This document shows, piece after piece, positions 43,992 through 57,500 of a stretch of DNA of 64,000 bases. A program made the translations under genes and the position numbers. The notes under the pieces were generated by a model that was not told the origin of the DNA, ran no database searches, and was given only the letters and a program-made list of their open reading frames with translations. How positions within the stretch are numbered: position 1 is the first letter of the stretch; each line of letters opens with the position of its first letter. This DNA is from Pyronema omphalodes. Lineage: Eukaryota > Ascomycota > Pezizomycetes > Pezizales > Pyronemataceae. The DNA lies in contig JAJJXM010000074.1 of NCBI GenBank assembly GCA_024516155.1, positions 1 through 64,000 on the forward strand, in the 5' to 3' direction.

Positions 43992-46967
43992 CTACTGATC
44001 CGGATTCAGAGGGTCATAATGAACCCAACCGCTGACCGGCGATGTAGATGCCGTCTCCGGGACATCCCCGAAGATCAAAGTTGCGTCCCAATTCATGTCG
44101 TTTCGGAAGTGAGCCTTGACTGCTAGCGGCGGTTCGAACATATTTGAATGTGCCAAGAGCTTATTGGCGACAGCAGCTGGCGATTGAATCTTCAAAGCCG
44201 GAGGTGCTTTGATTTTGATGGGAGGCTTAGCGGTCCCCAGGTGCTCCTCGCTGTCTATCCAACGAGCGGTGGCGGCAATGCGGAATTTGCCCAGCGGCTT
44301 CGCAGCGTGCTGTCAATAATTGTCAGCATTGTCTTGGATGCGGCTGATATCAATCAGCCTTGCATTATCAAACTCACCTCGTACACACGCTGGATATCAG
44401 CCCCGTGCATTATCATAATGTCACCGTGATGAAGCATCAGCTTCAAACACGGCTTCGATACCTTTCCAGTGCCGCTCTTCTTGACGCGGAACAACATCTC
44501 CGCCGGACAGCCGAGGGAAATGGACGCAACGGTGGGACCAAGGCCCTTCTCACCATCTTGATGGAACTGTGGTAATATATCAGCTACCTGGACACAAAGA
44601 AAGATCCGCGGAAGTGACTTACGTTCATTGCTTGGTCCTCCAGGTATCCCACGCTGAGGATCTCGTTGAAGTCGACACCTGGGTGCATCCAGTTTACTCG
44701 ACCCTTGAGAAGGTTGCACGCTGCGCGTACAACAGGGTGGGCCTCCTCAAAGGTGACCGTTGGCTGGTTAGCCACGTACTTATATTGCGCCCCCTATTAA
44801 TGTTGTGTTAGATTATCAATCCATACTTTTCTGTTCGGAAGGATCAATGTACATACCACGTTGTAAGTGTAGTGAGCCGTGTATGACATTCCACCGGCCA
44901 CAGTCATGAGATACCTCTGAAAAGGTATTCCTGCCGTCTGGTATTCCTTCAACAGCCAGTCCGCACCTCCATCTTGGGCATTAGCCGAAAGATTGGCTAC
45001 CATATGCGTGACGCGACCACCTCTCGGCAGGTCATATGTCATCACCGTATATCCATCCCGAGCTGATCTGTGCACGCCGATTTCCGAAGACCATTCGTCT
45101 TCGATGATGGGATAGCCCGTATACAAGGGGCGGTGGTCGTCGGCCAGATCCAACGAGGTGAAGATTTGAGTTACTCGCGCCGTAAAAGTGTACGAGCAGG
45201 CGCGATTGGCGCATTGCCAGCGGTCCCAAAAGTTGCGGCTGTTTAGACGCCCGCATCTACAGCAACACCAGCCTTTCCAGGCCTTCCGGGAGACGAAGTC
45301 AAGGTCCACTTTATCGTCAACGATGGGCAACGAGAATGTCTCGGGGAGGAACGCCGTAGGCGGATCTGACATGTGCTCCCAGCCCGGTGTTTCTGCATTC
45401 AGAAATTCCTCGGTGTACTGGAGGTTGACGGTCCTGGCATCCTGGTAATTAGTGCCGTTGAGTAACTAGCGGAAGTCAGATGTTAGCTTTCACTGTAATG
45501 CATGAAGACTGCAAGGCGACGTACCTTGAAAAACACTGCGCATTCGGGGTTGAAGCAGATGAACCCGTTGCGATAAACATGCGGAAACTGGTTTCCACAT
45601 GTTTGACAGGTCCCTTCCCAGATCTGAAAATCGTTGGGGACAGCTTCCTCGCGTGCCCACCATCCCGTCTTCCGGAACTCCAGCTTTTCGTAGCGGAACT
45701 TCCAACGGATCAACCCAGAGTAGGAATCCTTCTCGGCCCAGGCATGAGTCACCTTGAACCAATCAAGGACGTTGTACCGGTGAGGCACACGAGTTTGGAT
45801 GCTTGTGCATTGATCTCCTAGAATGACATATTGGCACCGATTAACTTATTTCGAACTACATTTGAATTGTACATACCAACAATGATTGGAAGTGGAAACT
45901 TGCAGCGTAAGTTATTCAGCAGTGACCTGATCCGTGCATCATCTGCCGTCTGGTCCTCTGCCAGCGAGCGTACACCAGTCTGCGCGTTCTGGGTTGATTT
46001 TCCACCGCTGCAGTATTATCAGCATATGTCAACATACTCCCCAAGTGTACAAAACATACCTATGGGTGATGATGACCCGGTCACCGCATATATCCCTGTC
46101 GGATGCAACCGAGTCCAGCAGCACACCTCTGGCGAAACCGTCGTGGGTGTAAAGACCACCCTGATAACTGCGGAAGTAAGGAAAAGCTTCGCAGAGCTCT
46201 TGCCGCATCTATCGAGAGGTTAGTTACCTGGTGTTCAAAAGAGTAGAGTGAAGACTTACTTCAGCCCAAATGCTGGGACTGCCTAGGGGTTCCGGCTTGG
46301 TCGACTGATAGGTTGATAATGCACAGGTTGCAATGGTCTTTGCTCTCTTTTTGTACGGTGTCTTTCTTCTGGGCTGGGATTTCGCAATACTCGGTAGAAA
46401 GAACGAGAGTAGGTGCGGCGAAGTCCTTAGGGTAACGAGAAGGGAAGGTTTAGGATTGGGTTTCTGCTCAATTGTAGAGATGAGTGAATTGTCGGGTGAA
46501 ACATGACTGGCCACCGGTTCCTGCTCGAACGATTGATGGATTGACGATTGATATGTTGACGACTGATCAGATGCAGTCGCGTTTTCTGTCGTCGTCGTCG
46601 TCGTCGTCGTCGTCTGGTGTATCTCGCTCTGTTGTTGGCATTTGGGGCTGCTGGGTAGAAATGTCTCCAACAGGATCGGGGAGACCTCAAGTGTAACAAT
46701 TAGGGAGGGCGTGGGCTGTGAATCAAGGTTGATGCTAGACAGACCGATACTGGGGATAGGTTGATCGTCGGAGGAAACGTTGGACAGAGGCGAGATGTCC
46801 CTATCAAACCTATCCCAGAACGTATCAAGGTCGGATTCGTCTGGTCAAAATCATTGATGGTTAGCGAAGGAAAGAATAAGAGAAGAAAGGACAAGATAAT
46901 AAAGCTTACTTAAAGGATTGTGTGATTGCCGAACATGCCCCCCACTGGATTTGTTATAGAATGGCAT
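43992..46967 (-). CDS. AlkB-like Fe(II)/2-oxoglutarate dioxygenase with two Cys4 modules
   Basis: 832 residues in nine exons: 46910-46967, 46260-46840, 46060-46208, 45877-46007, 45525-45817, 44857-45465, 44623-44793, 44378-44566, 43992-44309. All eight introns are 51-69 nt and the phases close exactly. The C-terminal part has the iron triad His666-x-Asp668 (FHQDGEKGLGP) and His728 (after MHGADIQRVYE), then RIAATAR (737-743), matching the AlkB RxNxTxR motif with Ala for Asn. Two Cys modules precede it: CQTCGNQFPHVYRNGFICFNPEC (first residues about 375) and CRCGRLNSRNFWDRWQCANRAC (about 473-494). The N-terminus is disordered, Ser/Thr-rich, and holds a repeated segment (PSLIVTLEVSPILLETFLP; PSLLVTLRTSPHLLSFFLP). 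The likely role is oxidative demethylation of nucleic acid or another alkylated substrate; the substrate is unknown. Confidence 0.87.
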
Positions 46968-47917
46968 GATGATATTGCGTGCCTTTTTTGTTGTGGTGCG
47001 GGATGTATGAGTGATAGTGTGTGCGTGAGGCAACGGGTGCTAGTAAGGATATGTGATGCTACAAATGCTGGTAGTAACAGAAAGTAACAAAAAGTGCGGG
47101 ACGGTAAGAATATTGTGCAAGGTGGAGGACGGTGGAGTTTGCGGATCAAGAGCGGGAAGGGATCTGAAGGGCAGCTTTATAGGCTGTATTGTGGAGGATG
47201 ATGTTCATTCTCCATGTCCTCTGAGCGCCATAGAAACCGTACGTACATACCCCGTTCAATCCGAGAGCTGGAAATTTGTAATTAACCTATTATTCAGAAT
47301 TCTCTTGCAAGTCATAATTCTCTTGCATCGATCTTTCGTGATTTAAATTTTCTATTGAACTAATGCATTTGACCCTTGACGAAGAGTGTTGATTTTTGAA
47401 ATGTTTGCTGTTGCCGTTGCTATTCTTGTTCACTTCAGTGGGTTGATATTGGAGTAGAATTCGCATTATACAAATGAAGGTCCTAATATTTTCTACCTTT
47501 CTCTCTAGAAATACCGTACACTCCATTCAATGTAAATTGAGTACTGCACGTTTATTACTAGCACTTAAAAGCTGCGTATGTGCGCAATATGCGTATTATA
47601 AGACTGAACTAGGTTTTGAACGTCAGCGCTATCAGCGATATAAACACCAAAAAGGTACGAAATAGAGGGCTGGGACAATTCCAACTTCTGTTTCTCTCGT
47701 CTCACAATTAAAATTTCATCGCAAGAAGATTGGAGTCTCCATCCTGAGATCGCCATTTGGCCTACTGAAATGCTACGTTCTCTAATTGGGCATAGAATTA
47801 TTGTGGTACGGCGTTTGAAAGTCAATAAAAGCTTTGTAAACCGTGATGATTTCTGGGAAAGCTGAGAGGCACAACGGGGGACATAGTCGACGATTGATCA
47901 AGTTGTCAAAAGTCGCC
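46968..47917. other. Intergenic spacer upstream of AlkB-like gene
   Basis: Promoter region of the AlkB-like gene, then AT-rich sequence. No gene seen. Confidence 0.4.
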
Positions 47918-48095
47918 TAGAGTTCCGGTGTCTTGGCCGCACTTAGGGCTTACGTGACTGGCACATGGAGGTGAAGTTTCCACATGGGGTATATGTATCT
48001 CCCTCTAGGTGTAGACGCGTAGAGCTAGATCACTATCGTTATCAATGAATTCACTCCTCCACCTCCACCTTTCTCTCGCGTCCCCGCTTGACACA
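47918..48095 (+). repeat. Dispersed diverged repeat, copy 1
   Basis: Resembles 60560-60727 in the same orientation. Shared ordered blocks: CACTTAGGGCTTA, GTGACTG, TGGAGGTG, GGGGTATA, ATCAAT, ACTCC-ACCTCCA, TTTCTCTC, TGACA. Overall identity is perhaps 70 percent. The type is unknown; it may be a solo piece of an old element. Confidence 0.5.
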
Positions 48096-51000
48096 AGTAT
48101 CACTCGAGCTATGCCCAGAGTAGTTAAGTATAAATTGAGCATCAGTGCCATCACTCGGTATGTTTCAAAAGTGGTCTAATCGGCATTCAATATCACGTGA
48201 TACCGAAAGCCTAACCATTTAACATATGTACTTCAAAAATCATGTGAAGGATCGCTATATACATACTCGCTACTTATCCTTGAAGCGGCGAAGCCAGGGA
48301 CTGCACTTCACCACCGGCAACGGCTGAAAACATTCAAAATCCACAGTCCCGTATTTGAAGAAGACGTTAAAATCGTAAAGCATAAATACCCCTTTCCAGT
48401 CGGTGGTGTTGGTATATATAGATCCCACCTTTCAATGGTAAGGCGTTATGATGCAGTCATCCACACGAACAATCGTGCCGTATGCAAACTCTCAACTCAC
48501 GACAGTTATTACAAAAAGTTGCAACAATTTTCATCTATTTAAAGAGGATATATTAGCCCTATATTGCGAATTAAAAGTACCTTTATCACGAATATACGGT
48601 GTATGGTGTTGATGAGACCCGGAAGTCGCGGTACTTTTTAGTACTTGCAACACCCGCGTCGCGACGCGTCAACCACACAACCAAAGCACGTGATATTCCG
48701 TTCATTTCTTCAAATTCCTATACTTGAAGCCACGTTCAGATTTTCCGGGAAGTGATGGGGAATTCTCGGGCATGATAATTGTTTCCAGAAACGACTTGGA
48801 AACCTATCTTATGCATTTACTGCGGCTTCGGGTGATACTTTCAGTATGAATGTACCAAAATACCATGATGGAAGTTGATATATTTCGCTATATACTTCAT
48901 AAACAGAAACATGTAATGCCATGTGTCATCTGCGTACTCAAAAGACGCTCCTACTTTACATATTTTTGTACATACCCGACCACATGGTGGAACCGGCGGA
49001 GTTTCAAGACGCGCGGACTCCAGAAAGCTACAGGATTGATAGCAACACAAATAATGGTACATGTGAACTGGAACGTGTAGTATGCTACGTAATGAAATGG
49101 AAGTGACACCGCATGGTCCTACAACACGCACGAATACGAACCTGTTAGGACCAAAGTCATCGGTGAAACTGTTTTTTTATTGCCAAAGACAAATTTCAAA
49201 TCAAAATACAATTTATCCCAAGAACAAAATTTAAATTAACGACATTATGAATCTCCTCCCCCCCCCCCCCCCCCCCTTCCTCCCCCGTCCTGTTGAAAAT
49301 GTAGGACATCAGAGCTTCTTACGCCTCGATAACTAATCCTCATTTGAGGTTCCGCGGTGGCCCATACCGGCCACAAGCGCATTGAGCTCCCGAGTTTTCA
49401 GTTCCGCAGGGACCACATTTCCAGCCAATGACTAGCTCTGATTCTGCGTCCACTGCGATGTTGCATATTTTCGAAAAACTTACATACTGCATGTCTTCAG
49501 ACTGTAATGATGACTGGTAGTGAACCTAGTGGATTGGTGCTGAAATTGTGCTGCATATGTGTAGACTGCTGATGGGATAACCAGGGTGAAACAATGGCGG
49601 TTATATGAAGGCTATTTGAGATGTGCCATGAGAGTTCAAAAAAGACAATGACGATTACGAAGCAAATTCGGCGGGGTTGCATCAAGATAGAGAGAGTAGA
49701 ATCAAACACGGATGCAATCAGTTGCCTTGACTTCGTTTTGAAATTTGTAAAGGCATTGATTGTTTGTTTGATTGTTATTTGTCAATCGCTTGTTGTTCAA
49801 AATCCCACAAAGAACTGCTCTACATTCCGGTAATGCAAACGTGTTTGTTGCTTGTATAGACAGAGACTTAACTGATCTATGCAGACCACAAAAATGACGT
49901 ATGCAGGATGTTACAAGACCATATGTAGAGAATATCATCAATCGATATATCTCTGTACTTTTCTGGTTATGCACTCTTCGGTCATGTCCTATTTGAGGTC
50001 GTTGGAATATGGTACTCAATACCTGGAGTAAATACGGATATTTTTGCAGCATTATCCTGGCCATATCATTTTATATCTCCTACGAAAAAAGTGCAACTAT
50101 GCCAGCTTGCTGTTTGGGAGGTGTGATATAACATGTCCGTTTACATACACTATTTTTTCTGCGATAATTGACTGTAAAACCCAAAATGACACTACAATAT
50201 CCCTTAATACTTACAAAGCAGCTTATAGTACCGGAAATTTTGATGGGCGCGAGTTGCATTTTTGTTCTACAGACCCCTGTCAGTTGTGGTGAAACTGGAG
50301 GCAGGCGTGGTATTCCGGGGCCGTAGCTCCATACAATATCAACATCGGGAAAATGTCGATTCTGACCTTCAGTCAAGCCCACTGAAAAATTTCCACAGTC
50401 GGTTGGAATAAGCTTCAATGAAATATGGCAACATCGGAGAGGTCACTGAGATGTGAGATTACTGGGTTTCCTCATAGTCCACTTTTTACACGCTAAACTA
50501 GCTTTCGGCAGAATCCCAGCTAAAATAGGCATGGTTTTTTCCATGCCAGCAATGTCGGGGGTGATAACAGCAGGTACCTGACGTCCAGAGGGGCTGCATC
50601 GGGTACCGTATTTAACCCTAACCTTAGGCCGTCCGGCATTATTGCCTCCTTTTCGACAGCTGCATCCTTCTCGACCTCGGCCGCGGTATCCTCAAAACCA
50701 TTTACCCAATGAATGGAAGTATTCATTGGCGCCAGCTAACACCTCTACCCTAGAGCATCCCGATGAACGCGGTAGTCAATGCTCCCCCAAGATATACTAT
50801 TGCTGCCATACAGCACACACGGATTTCCCCTAATTTCTACCCAGCTATCGTGCTCCACTCCGGCAGCATGCTATGGTGCACCCGTATTTGCTTCGTTTTA
50901 TGTCCATCTACTCGTTTGTCACGGCAAATTGAGCTTTTGTGAGTTCCTGCAACGATTTTCAATAAGTTAAAATCTGCAGTATATGGAAAGAAAGGTCACA

Positions 51001-52374
51001 GGGCTCCTCATCATAAAGCTCCATGATATAAAGGTATCCATAGCCAGATTTGAAGGCCGATCTTTCAGGATTGTGAAACGTATCCATTAACTGTAATAAC
51101 CGCTGAAGATGCCGATCGCCCAGTTACATAATCCTCGAATTTCTCAAGTTGGGACATAAACGCGAATCCTCTTTGACTTAAAGTTACCTTGGAAGTCTCA
51201 CACCCGAAGAAAAACACCTGTGACCGTCTAATAAGGGTTTTACGGTAAAATATGATGTCAGTAGTAGCGCGGTATCTGACTGTGATCATGGTGAGGTTGC
51301 CCGGGAAAGCTACGTTGGACGTCCTCCACTTCATATTACAAGTTTTGTTTTTATCCCATAAAGTAATGCTGAGAGTTCGTTTGCCAAGTTAGAGGAATGG
51401 TTACGCAGTGGTTTTCTTGATTATTTTCAACTTTGCGAATCAGAGCAGCCCATGAAAGGTTGCTGGAATGTGGATGTGAATACATAATACCGCTAATATT
51501 TCCAAGCACCAAAGGATGGTAATCCTTGGCAACTGCTTATGTTACACAATTTAACAATGGAGAGCCTCCCGAATCTCTCTTGGGGGTGGATAGAACAACA
51601 TAAACTTAACCTGTGCATTAGCAAACAGAATCTGAATAGACAGTGGGGCAGGTACCCCCGTGTCTATATATACAAGCGCTCTATTTACGTTCTACAGAAG
51701 TTTTTTTTTTTTTTTCATGGTAAAATAGGCTCTCCCACCCGTTGCTATACAGCTACGGGACGTTCTGCAATGTATTAAGTAAAGCACCAATAATATGGGC
51801 AAAAGCTTCTTGACGTAACAGATTCTGCAGCTCCACCACCGAACGCACCCGTTGTTTTTTCCTCTGCAGATAAGCAATATAAAATCCGACAAATTTCCAC
51901 GTGATGTGGACCGTAGCTCTAATCGGCCGACAAGCACACCATCCGATGTTTTATTCGATTGCGAGAAGTCTTCCATCTGACGAGTTAAACATTTTCCGAG
52001 AAATCTCATTTCCTGCCAAGACTCCAAGTTGCCGGCGATTATTCTGTCCAGTTTTCACAATTGAGCACAATTCTACATACAACGTTCGTCACTTGGCGCA
52101 GTGTGGTGTCACGCATGATGCATCAATGGGAGAGCCGGAAATGGGTCTACCCCGCATGTGTGTAACTGCCGACACGGTTAATAAAAATCCTGCTTGTCAA
52201 ACCTTTTCCTGCACTTCCATCCACAACCACAACACCATCTCTTAGCATCACGTTTCGCACTCGATCAACACAGACCGGTGATTAAAACCACAATCTGTCA
52301 AACCAAAAGAGACCTGCTGCGCTTGACTCGGAATCCTTGGTCCTTGAATTGATCTTCAGATCCTTCTCCACAAC
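48096..52374. other. Long gene-poor spacer
   Basis: Over 4 kb without a gene I can support. It includes a GACGCGTC palindrome at 48663-48670, a run of 19 C at 49258-49276 and a T-run near 51700-51715. From about 52180 the sequence resembles the 5' flank of the inverted gene copy (40507-40690). Open frames of 60-120 codons show no family features. Confidence 0.4.
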
Positions 52375-53770
52375 ATGGCGACCATGATTTATCAACCATC
52401 CTACGATAAACAGCAAATCATCGGTAACATTCGCACCTTACTCGAGACAATGAAAAAGCTGACATTTTGGACGTATAGATAATTGCAAGTACTTGATTGG
52501 GAGCGATATCGACCCTGTTGTTCTTACGGAAGAATACGAGAAACTCAAGGATGTAGGAGAATACTATTACACCGAATATGGACGGCAAGAATACAGAACC
52601 GTTCAGAAACCCCACATCTTCGTCCGAGCCATTGTTGTTGATCGCATGCACTCGGGAACTTTCTTCTTCTCTACAGAGGATTCCGAAAAACGAGCTCTGA
52701 GATATTCTTCGCCTACAAAAGGCACAGTGTATATGGCTTCCTCTTCTGAGTGTGATAAGAATTACTCGAATTCAGCGCAGTGTGCGATATACGAGCTCTA
52801 CAAATATACAATGGAACTGATGAAGGATAAGGTTGACCAGGAAATTCTCCTCAATAATAAACTCAAGGAAGGTGTGGAAGAACAGCTTCAACGGCTTACT
52901 GCCGAAACCGATGTGGACGACATCTTCAAAGAGGAACTCCGACTGAAGCTGTACCACCGAGCCCGAGCATCTTTTGAGCGTAAGGAGGAGAGACTTAGAA
53001 ACGAAATCGCTCGCAAGATGCAAGACATGCTTGATACCCTTGATGAAGACGAAGACGACGGCGAAGCCGCTATCGACCGGATTATTCTGGGAGTTCAGCA
53101 ACATTCTAAGAATACTACATCCCAGAATAAAGTCGATTGGCGCGGAGAATGTGTATCCAATATCGTCAAAGATTGCCAAAAAAAATACCGAGACAAGCTG
53201 AAACAACAAAAGGAGGAGCTTACCAAGAAGTTTGAGGAGGAGAAAAAGATTGCCGTTCAGGAGGCGCAGGAAGTGGCCGATCAGAAATTGGCGGGCATAC
53301 TATTGGAACATGAAAGTGTGGAGAAGAAATATGACGAGACAATCGAGGGGATGAAGGAAAGTCGTGCGCACAGTGATGCGGAAAAGGATTCTTCCATTAG
53401 GGATCTTAAGCAAGAGCTCGATGCAAAGGTGCAGGCGTTGGAGAAAGCGTGTAGCAGTATTGAGAAAGAGAAGGGATTCCGAAAGAAGCTAGAGGACGCC
53501 CTCGATGTTCTCCATCAGACGGAGATGGAACGAAAACAGGAACTTGCAGAGGTCAAGGCTGAGCTCCAACGCAACCTCCGGAAGCAGCGTAATGACGCTG
53601 TAACTCTTGATGAAACGGTATGTAATGCTACTCTGGAATGTTCAGCGTCCAGTCACTGATGAAAACAGAAGGATACCGATTGCGATACTGTGACTGAGGG
53701 AAGTCAGTATACACCTACTGCTAGCACTATTGGTGCTAGTACAGCCGATGGAATCGCCAGGAGCGACTAA
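52375..53770 (+). CDS. Coiled-coil protein, duplicated gene copy 2 (unknown family)
   Basis: 429 residues in three exons: 52375-52423, 52479-53617, 53669-53770, with introns of 55 and 51 nt at the same positions as in copy 1. Against copy 1 it has about 19 extra residues near residue 35 (EKLKDVGEYYYTEYGRQEYR region) where copy 1 is shorter. The globular N-terminus has diverged strongly, while the coiled coil from about residue 320 and the second intron (49 of 51 bases identical) are almost unchanged. The tail ends KDTDCDTVTEGSQYTPTAST and so on. No catalytic motif; function unknown. Both copies keep open frames and splice sites, so both may be expressed. Confidence 0.75.
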
Positions 53771-54533
53771 CTGGGTGTTTTCTCCGGTAAGGTGTCCCTA
53801 CTGCAAATACTGCTGTACTTGCATTTTCATCAACTAACCACATCGAGTTAGATTATTACCGCCCGTCCATTACTCAGAAGATGAATACCAATTATTTCTA
53901 TCTACTCAATCCGTGTCAGTGTTCTCGATTTCTTTCTTACTACCTTTCATTACTGAATGTACTTCAAATGTCTTGCTCAATACATAGTACGATGAACATC
54001 TTTATGCCAGCTACGTAAATGGAATAACCCATCTAGTCTTGGGCTGTATATAGAACATACATCGCGCCAAGGCTATACACCGTTCAACATTAAAGATGGC
54101 ACAAAGATTAATTAACATGCGCATTTTATTTGCTATTCTCTTTACGTCGTTTCTGTAGTTTATCTTCCGTGTCGGTCTGCTTGTATTTGTTTTTTCCATA
54201 ATTACTGGAATTTATTTTCCCATTATCTTCGGTATCTTGATTGACTGAATCATGCACTTACCGAAGTCTAAAAAGCGGCACGCCGATGGAGGACGCTTTC
54301 TACCTTCTACATGCTTATCCAGCTAAGAATCAAGCGGCATTCTATTGAACAATAGCCACCAGCCAGCACGATTAATGACTACCGAATATGTATCTATATC
54401 GAAAGCATCATGTATTCTAAATATAAGACAAGTACTAAAAATATTAATTACCTACATTACTCTCATTATCCAGTATCAAAAACATAAGATCATATGTAAC
54501 TACATAGTTAATCTTCCCAGTCATCCGATAAGT
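53771..54533. other. Spacer between convergent genes
   Basis: The first 200 bp match the 3' flank of copy 1 (for example GAATACCAATTATT). The rest is AT-rich without a gene. Confidence 0.4.
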
Positions 54534-57500
54534 CTACTCTAAAAGCCCATCAAATCTAACCTTCATACTATTCGGAAAAACACTCCAACTTTCTCCGTTC
54601 TCTCCCAAAAAGCTCCTTACTCCATGTACTGTCTTTCCCCTCATACCCTCCTGTCTCTCCAATCTCAATCCCGCCAACCCCGCAAAGGTCTTCAACATAC
54701 TAGCCATAGCCACCGATGTAATCGGGAGTCCAAGACATTTATGAACCCCCATTCCCTGGCCGATGTAACTTTTCTCATCCCTAGTCAAATCAATCTCCAT
54801 TGGATTCGGGAATACTTTCGGGTCAAGATTTGCAGTGATGAAATTAACAAAAACATTATCCCCGGGCTTCACTTCCGTGGATCCGATTGTGGTTGACTCA
54901 GTGCCGACATAGTGACGTACAACACCTTGCCCTGCGGGTGAAAGTCGCATTCCCTCAAGCACGTAGCGACGGATTTGTTCAAATGCCTCAGGGGTGTTGG
55001 AAGCTGCGAGGGATTTGATTTTGGCCCAGTGTTTGGCGTTCTTTGGTGAAAGATAGAATTCGAGCAAGAGGGCGAATTGATGAGATTGAGTTGCAATACC
55101 ACCGGCAGCGGTTGTGATTAGTGCAACGGTGATTTCTTCTACCGAGCGACCCTCGAGGAGCTTGGAGATGAGATGTTTTCCTGGCTTTGTCAGTAGCCGT
55201 CAATGCGAAATGTGGATTAGGGAGCTTACCAAAGATGCTGACGATACCATTTTCATCGCGAGGGTGTCGTTGAAGTAGAGGTGCACCGTGTTTGATGGCT
55301 TTGCAGACGTCTGTGATCACAGGTCTAATAGTCTCGGTGGCTTTCTGCGCGGCTTGCTGGAGCTGGAGGGAACGAACGGGATCAGAGTCTAGGAAGGTCC
55401 AGGCAAATTGTGCGGAGGTCATGTCATAGATCTCTTGCTCGGTGAATACACCATGAGGGGTTTCCTGGGTCTTAATTGGGATGCTGAAGAGCGCTGAGAA
55501 AAAGTGCGCTTGCATGGGATTACCGATGCTATAAACCCAAGGATATTAGTCACAATTCTATCAAATGCACCGGATGTTGTGAGTACTTACTCTCTTACGG
55601 AATTAAGTCTGAATCCACCCGGAACAGCGTAGGACTTCTCTTTTATCATCCTCCTGGTGACGTCCTCGTAGAATTTGGTGATCTCTTTAATCCCGTTCTC
55701 AGGGCTGTAAAGGCATTTCCAGAAGCGATCTTTCTGATCATAATTCCATTGCTTATCACCGCTTAGCATATAATCCTGAGCTGTTAGACCATAGATTTTC
55801 TGCCCCCATGGAACGAAGAATCGTTTATTATCTATGATGACTTCCTTAGCCTCAGAGTATGACAAAATTGGTGTAGGCGGAGGAGTAAAAGTCGGGCGAT
55901 CGAAGTTATAATTCGCCGCTGTTCCGAATCCCTCCATGATGACCTTTGTCTCCTCGGGAACTGTGAATGGGTATAAGGAATAGACCGAATTGAATTTATA
56001 CCATCCAGGAAATGCGGTCATCAGGAGCTTGTAGAGTACTCGACCCTGGGCGATTTCGGGATTCGACGCGACTTCATTCCAGCCCCAGTTTGTCAGGTTT
56101 GCTGGAGAGGCATCGGTGGTATAAAATCTATCACCCCGAGAAAGTGCTACGGCGTCGGAAAGAATAGCTTTGGAAACAGTGAAACCAGGGCAAAGACCGG
56201 ATCCGGGAACTAGGGCTTTCTTGGCGTCCTCGGCTAAAATTCCGGGGTATAGCTCGACGCGATCAGGATGATCGTACATAGTTCTAAGTTTCTGCGCGAT
56301 CTCTGGATCAGGGTTGATATCCTCGAAACTATTGTGTGGTTTAAGCTGACAGAACTGTCTAAACTCATTCAAAGTCGCGACATTCCATTTTCGTGCCTGA
56401 ATAATTCCCAAAATCTCAACTGATCGCAAGACCTTAGGAATATTCTTCGGCCCAAAAGATCCCGCGACATCCTCAGTACTCCTGATCAATTCCTCGACGA
56501 GATCTTTATCGGCAATTTTTCCATTCTCGTCGCGCCTCCAACCGTGGATGTTTCGTTGACCGGGATCCCGGGCGATCGAGTGTCCCCATTCTTTCAGCTT
56601 CGCCTGCAGCTGCTCAATGCTGATCTTCGACGCGTCGCTTACACCCATCTCATCTTTGAAGAAATCTTCGGTCCATTTCTCATCACGTGTGCTGACACAC
56701 GCATGCCATCTGTAGATCAGGTTGAATTCAACCGAGACGGCATTACCGACTCCTGCAGGGATCATTGTCGATTGGTCGTACATCTGGCCAAAGTTGCCAC
56801 GAGGGTCCAGGGTCCAGGAGGAGGTTGAACGATTGAAGTTGAGGATGTTTTTTACATAATCATTTACTACCAAGCGTGTTAGTGATTATTTTTGGGTAGC
56901 CAGAAAGACAGGAGTCATACAGATAATGTTAATGTAAAGGCCGGTAGTAACAAGTCGAGCGGTCTGGAAAAGGTGTTCATCATAGTTTGACATAGCCTTC
57001 TCGTAAGCCTCGGATTCCTCCTTGGTGACCTCTGGCTTCAATGTAGGTTTTGTGAATCGTCCTCCTTCGTTGATAATAGCAAGTTGTCCAGCGGCGTAGT
57101 TATGGAAACGATTGAATGCAATCAGGAATGCGCTTACACCAGGCGGGAAGCCTAGAAGCCGGGACTCGTTGAAGGTATCCGCCTTGAGCATACCATTCTT
57201 CAAGGTGCGCATAGCTTTTACCTCAGCAAGGTTGTTTCCATAGAGTGGAGCGAGGTCAAGGTATGATGATGTGCTTGATTTGTTATTGTCAAGTGGGGAT
57301 GTACGAAAGATGTCGTGGATGATAATCGTCGCGAGGTAGAATAGCATACTCGACGTTTTTGTGGGATGTTCGACAATCTTTTCGCGTGCAAAAAGCACTA
57401 TCAAAAGTCAGTTAGAAAGCCGCTTGTATGCATTACCGATAGATTTACTCACAGTCGAACAGCATCCCTGGGTCTGGTAAATCCACCGGAAGCATGGTTT

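Noticed and set aside
48651..48670. GACGCGTC palindrome as promoter of a nearby gene
   Set aside because: It resembles the MluI boxes before the phosphatase, but I found no gene within 3 kb to attach it to.
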